From contig OMXE01000001.1 in assembly GCA_900314935.1 (NCBI GenBank), forward strand, positions 140,615-204,614: DNA of 64,000 bases, in the 5' to 3' direction. Position numbers and translations under genes: made by a program. This document shows positions 7,728 to 16,549 of this stretch, piece after piece. Position 1 is the first letter of the stretch, and each line of letters starts with the position of its first letter. A model generated the notes under the pieces. The model was not told the DNA's origin, made no database searches, and worked only from the letters and a program-made list of their open reading frames with translations. This DNA comes from an uncultured Prevotella sp. (GTDB lineage: Bacteria > Bacteroidota > Bacteroidia > Bacteroidales > Bacteroidaceae).

Positions 7728-10700
7728 ATCTTAGCCACATCTACACAACCATCGATAATAACATCCATATCATCGAATGAAAAATCAACTCCGTATTTTC
7801 GCTTGACATTATCAATCAATTCGTCTTCCAGTTCAATTTTCATTTTTCCGATGATATCACTTTTGGATTGCCAATCTACTAAAATAGCATTGTCAACAAT
7901 AACCGCTTTACGAATGATTTCGTCAAAAGCCTTAGTTGTAGCAAGAGCCATTTCTTTAATTGGCTGATCTGGGAAGAGTCGTTTGTAATTCTCTAAGGCA
8001 ATTCCATAATATGCTTTACCAGCATTGTTGTGCTCCAATTCTGCAGGCAGTTCGCTGTCAGTATGATTCAGTACGTCTTCCTTAAACTGCAACATTCTTT
8101 CCAGATATTCATTGTCGCTCAGGCGGCCTTGTTCGTATGCTTCAATAGCCTCACGAATCAGTTGAGAGAATTTCTTGTAGAAGGCAGGGTCAGAATCCAT
8201 ATTCTCTTTAATATATTTAGAGGTACGCGTAGCAATAGTATCTGCCTTTGCTGCAGTTCCAACAATACTGTCAACCTCTTTCTGGAAGTCTTCTGTATCA
8301 AAGATGTTTACCAGTTTCGTAATCACTCTTACCTCGTCGCTTTCCACGTGACGGTTGATGAGTTTCTCAATTCTTGCCTCATATTTCGTATAATCAACAG
8401 CATCAGAATAACGTAACTGAACAGAAGTACGTAGTTTGGCAAACATACGCAAGTCTTCTTTGTATCGTTCAATCGTCTTTTCTTCAGTATTCTCATGGAA
8501 CTCTTTAGTGGAAAGAGCCAATTGGAGTACAGAGGAGAAAGCGGTCAAACGGTCATAGAACTCATGGCGTCTGTCTTCTAGTCTTAAAGACTGGGCGTAT
8601 GCTTCCAAGTCACGTTTGTTTGGGATAGTCTTAAACAAATCCCATAAGTCGGCATTCTTTTGAGGAAGTTCTGCAATCTTGTCACTAACAGGGGCAAGGG
8701 TTTCACGGAATACTTCTTTGTCTTCCTCATCATATTCAGAATAAATGCTTAGCGCGTCATCCAATTCTGCTAACACTCCGTAGTAGTCGATGATATAGCC
8801 ATAGTCCTTATCGTCACAATTACGATTGACACGGGCAACTGCTTGTAATAGTGTATGCCCTGTCAGATGACGGTCAATATACATGACTGTCACTTTGGGT
8901 TCGTCAAATCCAGTCAACAGTTTATCTACGACAATCATAATCTCAGGATCTTCTTGTCCTTTGAATCTGGCAATCAGATTCTCCTGATATTTAGATGGCG
9001 TTCCGTGCTCGTCCATCATCTTTTTCCAAAAAACCTTAACCTCCTCAGGTGTACCTCCGTAAGCTGTTTCTTCACCCTCACGATCGTCAGGTGCTGTAAT
9101 CAAAACTTCTGATGTTACTTTCCCTATCTCATCAAGATATTTCTTGTAGAGAATAGCAACCTTTTTCTTCGGAGTTACCAGCATGGCCTTAAAGCCTGTA
9201 CTCTTCCAATTATCTGCATAATGCTCAGAAATATCCGTAGCAATAGAATAGATGCGTTGCTCTGTCTGATTCAGGATATCCGTTCGAGAGAATTTCTTTT
9301 TTAAATCCACAGATTGTTCTTCCGTCAAGTCCTCACACACACGATCAAAGAAACTGTCAATAGGTCCTTCTGTGACGAACTGAGGTACAATTCTTCCCTC
9401 GTATAACAGAGGTACCACAGCATGGTCTTCTACTGCCTGCTTCACAGTATAGACGGGTTTGATGATGCCTCCGAAAGTGCGAGCTGTATTTTTGTCTTTT
9501 TTCATCAAAGGCGTACCCGTAAAGGCAATCTTACAGGCATTAGGTAGCACACGATTCATCTGTATGGCCATTTCCTTATATTGACTTCGATGGGCCTCAT
9601 CGATCAAAATAAAGATATTCGGGTCAGTCAATGGCTGCTTGATTTTCTTGATGGCCGTTGCAAACTTATTGATAATGGTTGTAATGACGGAATCTGTATT
9701 ACTTTCCAATAACTCTACCAGTTTGATACCAGTTGTCGCATTCTCCACATCCTTACCACATTTACGGAAAGTCTTTGTGATTTGTGCATCCAAGTCGGTA
9801 CGGTCTGTCACTAAGACAATCCTTGGATTCTGTACAACGGTAGCAATCTTCTGTGCCAGCATCACCATCGTCAGTGACTTACCGCTTCCTTGTGTGTGCC
9901 ACACTACACCACCATTGCGCTTACCTGCCTCAATTCGTTTCACTCGCTCTACAATCTCTTTTACCGTGAAGTATTGCTGATAGCGAGCTAATTTCTTGAC
10001 GCCAGCATCATAGATTGTAAAGTGGTAGATCAGTTCCAGTAAACGCTCTGGACGACAGAGGTTATAGATGTATTCATCCTGTGGGGTAGGGGTACGTACA
10101 TCTTTGCAGTCTTTATTGACAATATCTAATAACCTCTTCTTATATTCCAGTTCCTCTTCTTTGTTAATATGCATCTCGCGCCATTTGCACCAAAACTTCT
10201 GAGCAGAACCCGTGGTGGCATAACTTCCAAAGTTATTACCGATTGCCAAGAGCAGGGCACTATATACATACAGTCCTCTAATACCGTTATCCTGCTGATT
10301 TCTAAGATGCTGCGAAATGGCCTGCTCCTCTGCTCCCTTGATGTCTGGGCGTTTACACTCTATCACCACCAAAGGAATGCCATTCACAAATAGCACGATG
10401 TCAGGACGGTAGGTGTCAGCAATACCAGTACGGGTAACAGCGAACTCTTCCGTCACGTGATAGACATTGTTCTCAGGATGCTCCCAGTCAATATAGCGCA
10501 TTGTATAGGTTTTCTTATCCCCATCAATGCTCTGTTCAAAAGCCTTTCCAAGCGTAAGCATGTTATATACCGCCTCATTGCCACTTAGATAACCGCCTTC
10601 CATTGGCACATTACGCATGGCAAGCACGCCGTTCTCAATGTTCTGTTCAGAGAATCGTTCTTCCTTACGACTGCCCACTCGTATAGAGTTCAGTTCTCGT

Positions 10701-10861
10701 AATTGCCGCCTCAGCACCTCTTCCAACAGCACATTAGAAGTCTTTCCACCTCGCATCATCAATGCTTCCTCTGGCGAAAGATACTGATAGCCCAACTTCT
10801 GCAACAGCTCCAAAGCCGGCTTTTGGCTGATATCGTTTTCCTTAAATGATATTCTGTTCAT
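7715..10861 (-). CDS. hsdR: Type I restriction enzyme, R subunit
   Basis: The motor and nuclease subunit: it cuts DNA lacking the host methylation after ATP-driven translocation. At 1048 aa it is full length. The PD-(D/E)xK nuclease core is visible as RPDIVLFVNGIPLVVIECKRP around residues 150-170 (D...ECK). Walker A is HTQGSGKS near residue 325, the DEAH box is ILIDEAHRSQ near 420, and the SF2 motif VI-like region is HTLLQAVARVNR near 680. It is separated from the M and S genes by inserted HAD and GNAT genes plus a remnant ORF. Start ATG at 10861. No clear promoter of its own is visible in the 126 nt upstream. Confidence 0.95.
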   Translation of the reverse strand: MNRISFKENDISQKPALELLQKLGYQYLSPEEALMMRGGKTSNVLLEEVLRRQLRELNSIRVGSRKEERFSEQNIENGVLAMRNVPMEGGYLSGNEAVYNMLTLGKAFEQSIDGDKKTYTMRYIDWEHPENNVYHVTEEFAVTRTGIADTYRPDIVLFVNGIPLVVIECKRPDIKGAEEQAISQHLRNQQDNGIRGLYVYSALLLAIGNNFGSYATTGSAQKFWCKWREMHINKEEELEYKKRLLDIVNKDCKDVRTPTPQDEYIYNLCRPERLLELIYHFTIYDAGVKKLARYQQYFTVKEIVERVKRIEAGKRNGGVVWHTQGSGKSLTMVMLAQKIATVVQNPRIVLVTDRTDLDAQITKTFRKCGKDVENATTGIKLVELLESNTDSVITTIINKFATAIKKIKQPLTDPNIFILIDEAHRSQYKEMAIQMNRVLPNACKIAFTGTPLMKKDKNTARTFGGIIKPVYTVKQAVEDHAVVPLLYEGRIVPQFVTEGPIDSFFDRVCEDLTEEQSVDLKKKFSRTDILNQTEQRIYSIATDISEHYADNWKSTGFKAMLVTPKKKVAILYKKYLDEIGKVTSEVLITAPDDREGEETAYGGTPEEVKVFWKKMMDEHGTPSKYQENLIARFKGQEDPEIMIVVDKLLTGFDEPKVTVMYIDRHLTGHTLLQAVARVNRNCDDKDYGYIIDYYGVLAELDDALSIYSEYDEEDKEVFRETLAPVSDKIAELPQKNADLWDLFKTIPNKRDLEAYAQSLRLEDRRHEFYDRLTAFSSVLQLALSTKEFHENTEEKTIERYKEDLRMFAKLRTSVQLRYSDAVDYTKYEARIEKLINRHVESDEVRVITKLVNIFDTEDFQKEVDSIVGTAAKADTIATRTSKYIKENMDSDPAFYKKFSQLIREAIEAYEQGRLSDNEYLERMLQFKEDVLNHTDSELPAELEHNNAGKAYYGIALENYKRLFPDQPIKEMALATTKAFDEIIRKAVIVDNAILVDWQSKSDIIGKMKIELEDELIDNVKRKYGVDFSFDDMDVIIDGCVDVAKIWIK

Positions 10862-10924
10862 AAGCGATCTAATTCTTAATATTAGTAAAATAGATACTTA
10901 TTTATTTGCATCATATTATTATCT

Positions 10925-11008
10925 TATCTTTGCAGCGGTATTGAGAGATTCCATTGGATTGGGGTGTCCCCGGTTGCTAAAGGGTTGTCATTTTGACGAC
11001 TCTTTTTT
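10925..11008 (+). ncRNA. Possible small RNA opposite to the hsd operon
   Basis: A -7-like box TATCTTTG at 10925-10932 is followed by a hairpin at 10984-11000 (GTTGTC / GACGAC, loop ATTTT, one G-U pair) and TCTTTTTT at 11001-11008, which looks like an intrinsic terminator. The best -33 candidate (TTTG 10905-10908) is only 16 nt away. The T-run coincides with Lys-Lys codons of a minus-strand remnant ORF, so chance is a real alternative. Confidence 0.2.
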
Positions 11009-11062
11009 GTATTCAACTACTTGTCCGTCAATCAGCAACTCAATATTTACGGGTAGTGTCAT
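10988..11062 (-). pseudogene. 24-codon remnant, N-terminus of an AlbA_2-like ATP-binding protein
   Basis: The ATG at 11062 overlaps the TGA of the GNAT gene as ATGA, the usual arrangement for coupled genes. The peptide starts MTLPVNIELLIDGQVVEYKK and stops after four more residues. MTLPVNIExLI...VE.xxxEYK resembles the opening of AlbA_2 (RecG-like, 'putative DNA-binding') proteins that accompany Bacteroidetes restriction loci. It then runs into non-coding DNA before hsdR. The resemblance is short, so identity is a guess; the ATGA coupling is seen directly. Confidence 0.35.
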
Positions 11063-11778
11063 AGTTCTTTCTCTTTGTGTGCAACAATCATTTCGTTCAT
11101 ATTGATAGATTCCAGTTTTATGTTTCTTAATCCTGGAACTAAAAACATAAGATCTTTATAGCCCTTTACCGATATATAACCGATGCTTTTGTAGTAGTCT
11201 TTTAAACTCTTTGTTGCTTTTCTTATATTTTGCTCCATTTTGTCATAGTTCATCATTCTTTCAAATTCATTTGTTCTCCCATCGGGGCCAACTGCTTCTA
11301 ATTGCAAAGGGTAAGGTTGCATGACAATAAGACCACAGGCTGAACTAAAGAAATTATACCTGTCTTTTACAAATTTGGCACCAATACCTAACCCTCTGTA
11401 TTCAGGAAGAATAGTCATCCTTTCAAAAATGCAGATGTTTGGATTTAACATTATGTCATTTCCAAACAATTTATTATGTAAGTCTTCTTTGAGTTCATAA
11501 TTCTCGAAATCGTATATTATGTTACCAATACGCATAGTGTATTCTTGACTATCGAATAATTCATAAATACTGTAATGATCATTAATAGCTTGCTCCAATA
11601 ATAGTATCTTAATAATCCCTTCTCCAATAACCATTTCATTATTGCCGTATTCATCTGTCTTGATGATATAGGCCTTAATATCTTGAATATATCGGCTTCC
11701 TTCAATTTCACCAATATAAGATTCAAATTCATATTTGAACTTGATGTCAATGTAATCTTCTTCGTACAAGTCTTCCAT
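11059..11778 (-). CDS. GNAT-family N-acetyltransferase inside the hsd operon
   Basis: About 239 aa. The acetyl-CoA loop is visible as MTILPEYRGLGIGAKFV near residue 125 (R-G-x-G-I-G), followed by a beta-strand and helix. An upstream TTG at 11799 is possible, but ATG 11778 lies 4 nt after the HAD gene's stop and is preferred. Its end overlaps the remnant ORF (ATGA at 11059-11062). The substrate is unknown. Pairing with the HAD hydrolase and embedding between hsdS and hsdR suggest either a defence accessory or a passenger cassette. Confidence 0.7.
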   Translation of the reverse strand: MEDLYEEDYIDIKFKYEFESYIGEIEGSRYIQDIKAYIIKTDEYGNNEMVIGEGIIKILLLEQAINDHYSIYELFDSQEYTMRIGNIIYDFENYELKEDLHNKLFGNDIMLNPNICIFERMTILPEYRGLGIGAKFVKDRYNFFSSACGLIVMQPYPLQLEAVGPDGRTNEFERMMNYDKMEQNIRKATKSLKDYYKSIGYISVKGYKDLMFLVPGLRNIKLESINMNEMIVAHKEKEL

Positions 11779-11782
11779 ATTA

Positions 11783-12649
11783 TTATACTTTTTTTTCAAA
11801 TTTCTTTCTGTTATTATTCTCTAATTCAGAAAAGTCATGATTACTCTTTATCTGCTTGATAATTGACTCAACAATGTTATATATTTCTCCACCTTTACTG
11901 TAGTCAGCTGCACAGGCAAAGTTTACTCGCTTGTCATGGACAAGTTGTTCTGTTCCTTGTTTCTTTTTCTTGTTCCTTGGTTTATATACGGCAATGGAAT
12001 TGCCCCCTTGTTGCTTGATTAATTTCATACATGGTATATCTGTCTCCCCATCTCCAAAATATATCATGTGCTTGAAAGGTATGGGTCGTTTGGATTCTTC
12101 CACATACTGATTCACTTTATAATTTTCACTGATAGAAGAGATGCCTTTGTTAATCATGAAAAGGAATTGGGTCTTTGCCGTAAAGTCAACTGCGACAGCA
12201 GGCCATTTGGCAACCCCGTCAATATACATAAAAGAGCAGGCATAGATTTCTTTGAACTTCTTTGCGATAGGAGTTCCCTCTATCATTTCTTTAAGCCCAG
12301 AAGAATTGATATAATGTTCAATCTTTACTCCATTGGCGTTTCCTAATGTGTTGATCTCGTCAAACCATTCTAGAACTCCTTTGTAGAGTTCTATACTTTT
12401 CCCGAAATTGACAAATTGCTCTCTTTTGATGCTAACATGAGCAGCAGACGCTTTGTCTAACATGAGTTTCATGTAACAAAGGATATTGCTGGCATTATGC
12501 TCTTTTACAAGTCTATTATTTTCTTCCCAAAACTTTTTTTTGTTTTTAATTCCAATGGCTTTTAAAAAGTCATATTCTTGCATGTTTAATGGAGATAGAG
12601 TTCCATCAAAGTCATAAATGAGTGCAACTATTGGTTTCTTTTTTGACAT
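11783..12649 (-). CDS. HAD-superfamily hydrolase inside the hsd operon
   Basis: A 288-aa protein. HAD motif I is IYDFDGTLSP (residues about 12-21, nucleophile Asp plus general acid Asp), motif II is likely INSSG near residue 115, and motif IV is YFGDGETDIPCMK near 195. The cap is helical. The ATG at 12649 is preceded by GAGGA about 6-10 nt upstream. It follows hsdS by 14 nt and precedes the GNAT gene by 4 nt. Members of this family dephosphorylate small molecules; nothing in the sequence indicates the substrate. Confidence 0.8.
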   Translation of the reverse strand: MSKKKPIVALIYDFDGTLSPLNMQEYDFLKAIGIKNKKKFWEENNRLVKEHNASNILCYMKLMLDKASAAHVSIKREQFVNFGKSIELYKGVLEWFDEINTLGNANGVKIEHYINSSGLKEMIEGTPIAKKFKEIYACSFMYIDGVAKWPAVAVDFTAKTQFLFMINKGISSISENYKVNQYVEESKRPIPFKHMIYFGDGETDIPCMKLIKQQGGNSIAVYKPRNKKKKQGTEQLVHDKRVNFACAADYSKGGEIYNIVESIIKQIKSNHDFSELENNNRKKFEKKV

Positions 12650-12663
12650 ATTTAATCCTCCTA

Positions 12664-13860
12664 TTATATTATACGTTTTTTACCAGATAATAATTGCTGC
12701 ATTAAACCTCGCTTTTGAGATTGAAGATTGTTCAATTTCTTGTTGGCGAGTTCTATTTCTTTGTCGGCATCTTTTAAAAAAGCTGAAATCGCTTTCTGTT
12801 CTCTCAAGGGGGGCAAATCCATCTTGATTGTAGAGAAGGTGTCCCATCTAAGACCTCCGCGTCGATTAATTGATCCTTCCATCATTGACTGATATAAATA
12901 TATAAGGTGATGTGACTTTAACACGGCGAACAAAAAAGTGTCGTCAACCATTTTATTATCAGTAGAAAATACCGTATACATTGGACTAATAAGTCCGTTC
13001 TCATAGTTTGATTGATAACCTATTGACCCCTCCTCAATATGATTTGTTGCATAAGCAAAATGACCTTGAGGTATTATTTTGTAACTACTCAAATCATTGG
13101 AATATATTTGCTTTCCAAAATACTCAAGTGAGGGAACAAGTCCGTCGTACTTTGTGCATGATAGCACAATGTAATTAATCCCGTTAACATTCCTGTTACT
13201 CACTTCATTTGCGAATGATTTAATAGGCACATGTTTCCACTCTCCACTAAATCCTATCAGGCGTTTCTTGCCTGTAAGGAGTTGCTGCATCAATGCGCGT
13301 TTGCGCAATTTGAGTTTTTCTATCATTTTTGATTGCTTCTCTATACAGGTATCCCAAACAGTCATTAAGGTAGAAATTCTATTTTGCTCTTCTTCAGGAG
13401 GCAATAACACTGGAATCTTTTCACATACTTCTCTATTCAATTTGGGTTGGGCAGTTCCTGTATTATACTTGTTATATGATAAGGTTTCTAAATAATTGCA
13501 CACATAATACCTATTGAAACCTTGCTTAGTTTTTAACACATGGGCATGATTATTTACCCATATTTTACCACTTACGAGGAATGCCAATGGTGTGCTACGC
13601 ATTAGGATATTTGCACCATCTTCCCCTAAAAGAATTAAATCATCATCAAAAATGTAATCATTTACATAATCAATGATTCCAGAAGCACCATAGTAGGGAT
13701 ATTTTCCTTGCATTTCCCCTCTATCAGCATCTTTAATAGGAATACGTTGAGAATCAAGGAAGGAACAAACCTCTCCTAACCTCTTCACTTCCCATTCCTT
13801 TGGAATGATGCCAAGTGGAGAGTCTTTATAACCTTGTTGTATGTTTGTTTTCTCTGTCAT
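12664..13860 (-). CDS. hsdS: Type I restriction enzyme, specificity (S) subunit
   Basis: A 398-aa protein with two target recognition domains (about 15-165 and 210-365), each followed by a conserved helix ending in related blocks: KRALMQQLLTGKKRL mid-protein and KRGLMQQLLSGKKRII at the C-terminus. This symmetric pattern is diagnostic for HsdS, which sets the DNA target for both methylation and cutting. Its ATG overlaps the stop of the 77-aa gene as ATGA (13857-13860), so it is translationally coupled. The two internal repeats have diverged at DNA level, so easy recombination between them is unlikely. Confidence 0.94.
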   Translation of the reverse strand: MTEKTNIQQGYKDSPLGIIPKEWEVKRLGEVCSFLDSQRIPIKDADRGEMQGKYPYYGASGIIDYVNDYIFDDDLILLGEDGANILMRSTPLAFLVSGKIWVNNHAHVLKTKQGFNRYYVCNYLETLSYNKYNTGTAQPKLNREVCEKIPVLLPPEEEQNRISTLMTVWDTCIEKQSKMIEKLKLRKRALMQQLLTGKKRLIGFSGEWKHVPIKSFANEVSNRNVNGINYIVLSCTKYDGLVPSLEYFGKQIYSNDLSSYKIIPQGHFAYATNHIEEGSIGYQSNYENGLISPMYTVFSTDNKMVDDTFLFAVLKSHHLIYLYQSMMEGSINRRGGLRWDTFSTIKMDLPPLREQKAISAFLKDADKEIELANKKLNNLQSQKRGLMQQLLSGKKRII

Positions 13861-14090
13861 TTATTGTAATATTGGGAAAGAAATGCTTGGACTATTTGTT
13901 GCTGTCTCTGTTGAAGTTCTATCCATTCTTGCATTAATCGCTGGAAATGGTCTGCAGACTCATGTGCATCTATTGCATTGCACATTTGATCAGCAATATG
14001 GGGTGGGAAGTTGTTCCTTATGATGGATTTCCCCATCTCATTGGAAATCTTATTGCCAACGATATTATATAAATCCTGTATTGTAATCAT
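13857..14090 (-). CDS. 77-aa hypothetical protein between dinD-like gene and hsdS
   Basis: A small mostly helical acidic protein (MITIQDLYNIVGNKIS...), without signal peptide or membrane segment and with a Q-rich C-terminal helix (ELQQRQQQIVQAF). It starts 5 nt after the dinD-like stop and overlaps hsdS by 4 nt (ATGA), so it is a genuine operon member. I do not recognise the family. Its size and place would fit a small regulator, antitoxin or anti-restriction-type modulator (inference). Confidence 0.65.
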   Translation of the reverse strand: MITIQDLYNIVGNKISNEMGKSIIRNNFPPHIADQMCNAIDAHESADHFQRLMQEWIELQQRQQQIVQAFLSQYYNK

Positions 14091-14095
14091 ACTTC

Positions 14096-14956
14096 TTAAT
14101 CTTCAGTTTCTTCTGCTTTGGAATTGAGCAATTTCTGCTTCTTTTTCTCTACAGCCTTGATACTCTCTGCTGTTGGGAGGTCTTCAGGCATAGTGCCGCC
14201 AAGTTCTTTGATGGTTTGACGGACTTTTGCACCAACTTCATAATGGGTCATATTGGCCTGTTGCTTACCTTTGATATTTTCACGACGTAATTTCTCCTCC
14301 GTCTGGGTCGCACGGAATAGATTGGCTGCAAGTTCTGTACTCCCCATGTGGTCTAATATCTTTTGACTCTTCTTCAAGCCTTTCTTCGCATGAATGTCTT
14401 TTGCTGTCATTCCGCCATAAAGACCTTGATAACCATAATTCTGGAAAATAGCATAGTCTCTGGAGTCTATCACGCCAGCATCTTTCGCAGCACTTGCCAA
14501 TTGAGAGTTATGTTTCTGCATTTCAGTTCTCAGGAATAGACGCTTTTCTTCTTCACTCGAAAGTTCTTGATATTCCTTCATCTGCTGAACTTCAGCAATG
14601 CGAGTTTGGATGGCAAAATAGGTCTGTCCCTGTGCCACAATCGTTTTGCTTGGGTCTGCATTCTGGACAATCAAGTAGCAAGCATATCTGGAAAGTTTAA
14701 TAGACTCAACAGGACGTTCTCCACCATTTCCTATCACTATCATTTCGAGGATATCCTCGAAATGTTCATCTATGTTTTGACCACTATTTTGACAAGCAAT
14801 CTTTGCCTTTTCTATAACAGGAAGGAAATGCCTGTATTCTGTATAGTCTAGAACTTTCCATAACGTTCTTGCAGTCCAATACTCATTTCCGTTTGGATCA
14901 ACATGTTTGATGCTCTCAAATAGAGACATTGTTTTTTTTGTAAGTCTTGTACTCAT
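14096..14956 (-). CDS. DinD-like protein (DNA-damage-inducible protein D family)
   Basis: A 286-aa protein. The N-terminal BRO/DinD-like domain (WTARTLWKVLDYTEYRHFLPVIEKAK, residues about 24-50) and the central RYACYLIVQNADPSKTIVAQGQTYFAIQTR region (about 103-132) match the DinD family, SOS proteins that in E. coli inhibit RecA filaments. In Bacteroidetes such genes often sit in type I restriction operons; their function there is unproven. It lies between hsdM (stop 58 nt upstream) and the 77-aa gene. A 24-bp palindrome within its coding sequence (14741-14764, encoding HFEDILEM) is repeated just upstream of the gene. Confidence 0.82.
   Translation of the reverse strand: MSTRLTKKTMSLFESIKHVDPNGNEYWTARTLWKVLDYTEYRHFLPVIEKAKIACQNSGQNIDEHFEDILEMIVIGNGGERPVESIKLSRYACYLIVQNADPSKTIVAQGQTYFAIQTRIAEVQQMKEYQELSSEEEKRLFLRTEMQKHNSQLASAAKDAGVIDSRDYAIFQNYGYQGLYGGMTAKDIHAKKGLKKSQKILDHMGSTELAANLFRATQTEEKLRRENIKGKQQANMTHYEVGAKVRQTIKELGGTMPEDLPTAESIKAVEKKKQKLLNSKAEETED
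14741..14764. repeat. 24-bp perfect palindrome, copy inside dinD-like gene
   Basis: A perfect inverted repeat with half-site CATTTCGAGGAT, lying in the coding sequence for residues about 65-72 of the DinD-like protein. The same 24 bases recur at 14986-15009. Confidence 0.9.
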
Positions 14957-14983
14957 ATCCTTTTATTATTGTTTTCTTCTTTG

Positions 14984-15011
14984 AACATTTCGAGGATATC
15001 CTCGAAATGTT
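14984..15011. repeat. 28-bp perfect palindrome between hsdM and dinD-like gene
   Basis: The same 24-bp palindrome as at 14741-14764, extended by AA/TT to 28 bp. It begins 4 nt after the hsdM stop and ends 28 nt before the dinD-like ATG. No U-run follows, so it is not a standard terminator; an operator or duplicated protein-binding site is more likely. Confidence 0.9.
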
Positions 15012-15014
15012 ATA

Positions 15015-16544
15015 TTAATATCCTAACTGTTTTAAATACTCCTTCATCTTAGTTTGTACCTCTGCCAATTCTCCCTCTAGCTGCTCTATTTCTTTCTGCA
15101 CAGCAGGAATGTCGATTTCGGCTTCTTCCTCGTAAGTGTCAACATAGCGAGGAATATTGAGATTGTAATCATTCTCGCGGATATCATCAGGAGTGGCAAC
15201 AAAAGCGTATTTGTCTTCGGCTACACCTGGAGCAAACTCATCACGAACGAACTTCTGATAAGTTGTAACGATATGTTCTATATCCTTTTCACGGAGTTTG
15301 TTCTGGTTCTTGCCATTCTCATATTCTCGGCTGGCATCAATGAACAGTACGTTTTCTGAGTTACGACCTTTACGGAAAATGGCAATAGCAGCAGGAATAC
15401 CCGTACCATAAAAGAGGTTAGCTGGTAAGCCTATGACTGCTTCTAAAGTATGTTCGTTCTCAAGGATATACTGACGAATCTTTCCTTCACTACCTCCACG
15501 GAAGAGAACCCCATGAGGAATAATGACACCAACCTTGCCGCCATTATCGTCTGCTACCTCCAGCATGTGACTGATAAAAGCCCAGTCGCCTTTACTTTTT
15601 GGCGGAATGCCACGCCAGAAACGATTGTATGGATCACTGGCTGCTCCCTCTGCCCCCCATTTATCAAGGCTGAAAGGTGGATTGGCTACAACAGTGTCGA
15701 ACTTCATCAGTTTGTCGTTGACCTTCAGTTTAGGATTACGTAACGTATCTCCCCAGCGGATGACTGCATTATCAAATCCGTGCAGGAACATGTTCATCAT
15801 GGCTAATGCCCAAGTACTACCATTGACTTCCTGGCCATAGAGCGAGAAGTTGTTGTTGCCCACTTCCTTACCAGCCTTGATCAGTAAAGAGCCCGAACCA
15901 CAAGTGATGTCACAGATGCGTGCACCTGGCTTACTCTTGGTCAGCTTGGCAAGCAAGGTGGAAACTTCTGCAGGGGTGAAGAAATCGCCAGCCTTCTTTC
16001 CAGCCTCACCGGCAAAGGTGGAGACAAGATACATGTAGGCATCGCCAATGATATCATTGTTATCCAAATGCGACTCGTCTAAATCCAAATCGCGGAAGTC
16101 TTGCAATAGATTCTTCAAACGGGCATTCTTTTCTTTTGGTTCACCCAGGTTGGCGCTATTGAAACTGATATTACGGAAAATGCTACTACCGTCCTCGCTA
16201 CTCATCTTTTCACGGTTAGCATCTTCAAGGTCAGCCAGTGCCTCGTCAATCAGTTCGCCAATGTTCGTGGCATTCCTGTTATCGTAAAGGAAATCGAAAG
16301 AACTCTTTTGGGGAACCATAAAGCGTTCATGACGCATAGCGCGTTCGGAACGCTCCTTGTCACCATTATATTTAATAAGGTAGTCGTTCAACTTTGACTT
16401 ATAGACATCACTCACATATTTCAGAAAAAGCATGGTAAGAATGTAATCCTTGTACTGACTTGGGTCGATCACCCCTCGGAAAGTATCACATGCCTTCCAA
16501 ACTGTGCGGTTAATGTCTTCTTGGGTTATCTTCTTAATATCCAT
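15015..16544 (-). CDS. hsdM: Type I restriction enzyme, M (methyltransferase) subunit
   Basis: Adenine-N6 methyltransferase of the restriction complex (M2S for methylation, with R for cutting). The 509-aa protein has the HsdM N-terminal domain (about 1-150), the AdoMet loop ICDITCGSGSLLIKAG near residue 215, and the catalytic NPPF motif in DTVVANPPFSLDKWG near 288. The C-terminal coiled segment (VQKEIEQLEGELAEVQTKM) contacts S. It is the second gene of the operon, 5 nt after the single-domain S gene. The ATG is at 16544. Confidence 0.95.
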   Translation of the reverse strand: MDIKKITQEDINRTVWKACDTFRGVIDPSQYKDYILTMLFLKYVSDVYKSKLNDYLIKYNGDKERSERAMRHERFMVPQKSSFDFLYDNRNATNIGELIDEALADLEDANREKMSSEDGSSIFRNISFNSANLGEPKEKNARLKNLLQDFRDLDLDESHLDNNDIIGDAYMYLVSTFAGEAGKKAGDFFTPAEVSTLLAKLTKSKPGARICDITCGSGSLLIKAGKEVGNNNFSLYGQEVNGSTWALAMMNMFLHGFDNAVIRWGDTLRNPKLKVNDKLMKFDTVVANPPFSLDKWGAEGAASDPYNRFWRGIPPKSKGDWAFISHMLEVADDNGGKVGVIIPHGVLFRGGSEGKIRQYILENEHTLEAVIGLPANLFYGTGIPAAIAIFRKGRNSENVLFIDASREYENGKNQNKLREKDIEHIVTTYQKFVRDEFAPGVAEDKYAFVATPDDIRENDYNLNIPRYVDTYEEEAEIDIPAVQKEIEQLEGELAEVQTKMKEYLKQLGY

Positions 16545-16549
16545 ATCTG

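Noticed and set aside
12664-13860. Possible phase-variable hsdS by recombination between its two internal conserved blocks
   Set aside because: The blocks are alike in protein but clearly diverged in DNA, and no recombinase gene is present in the window.
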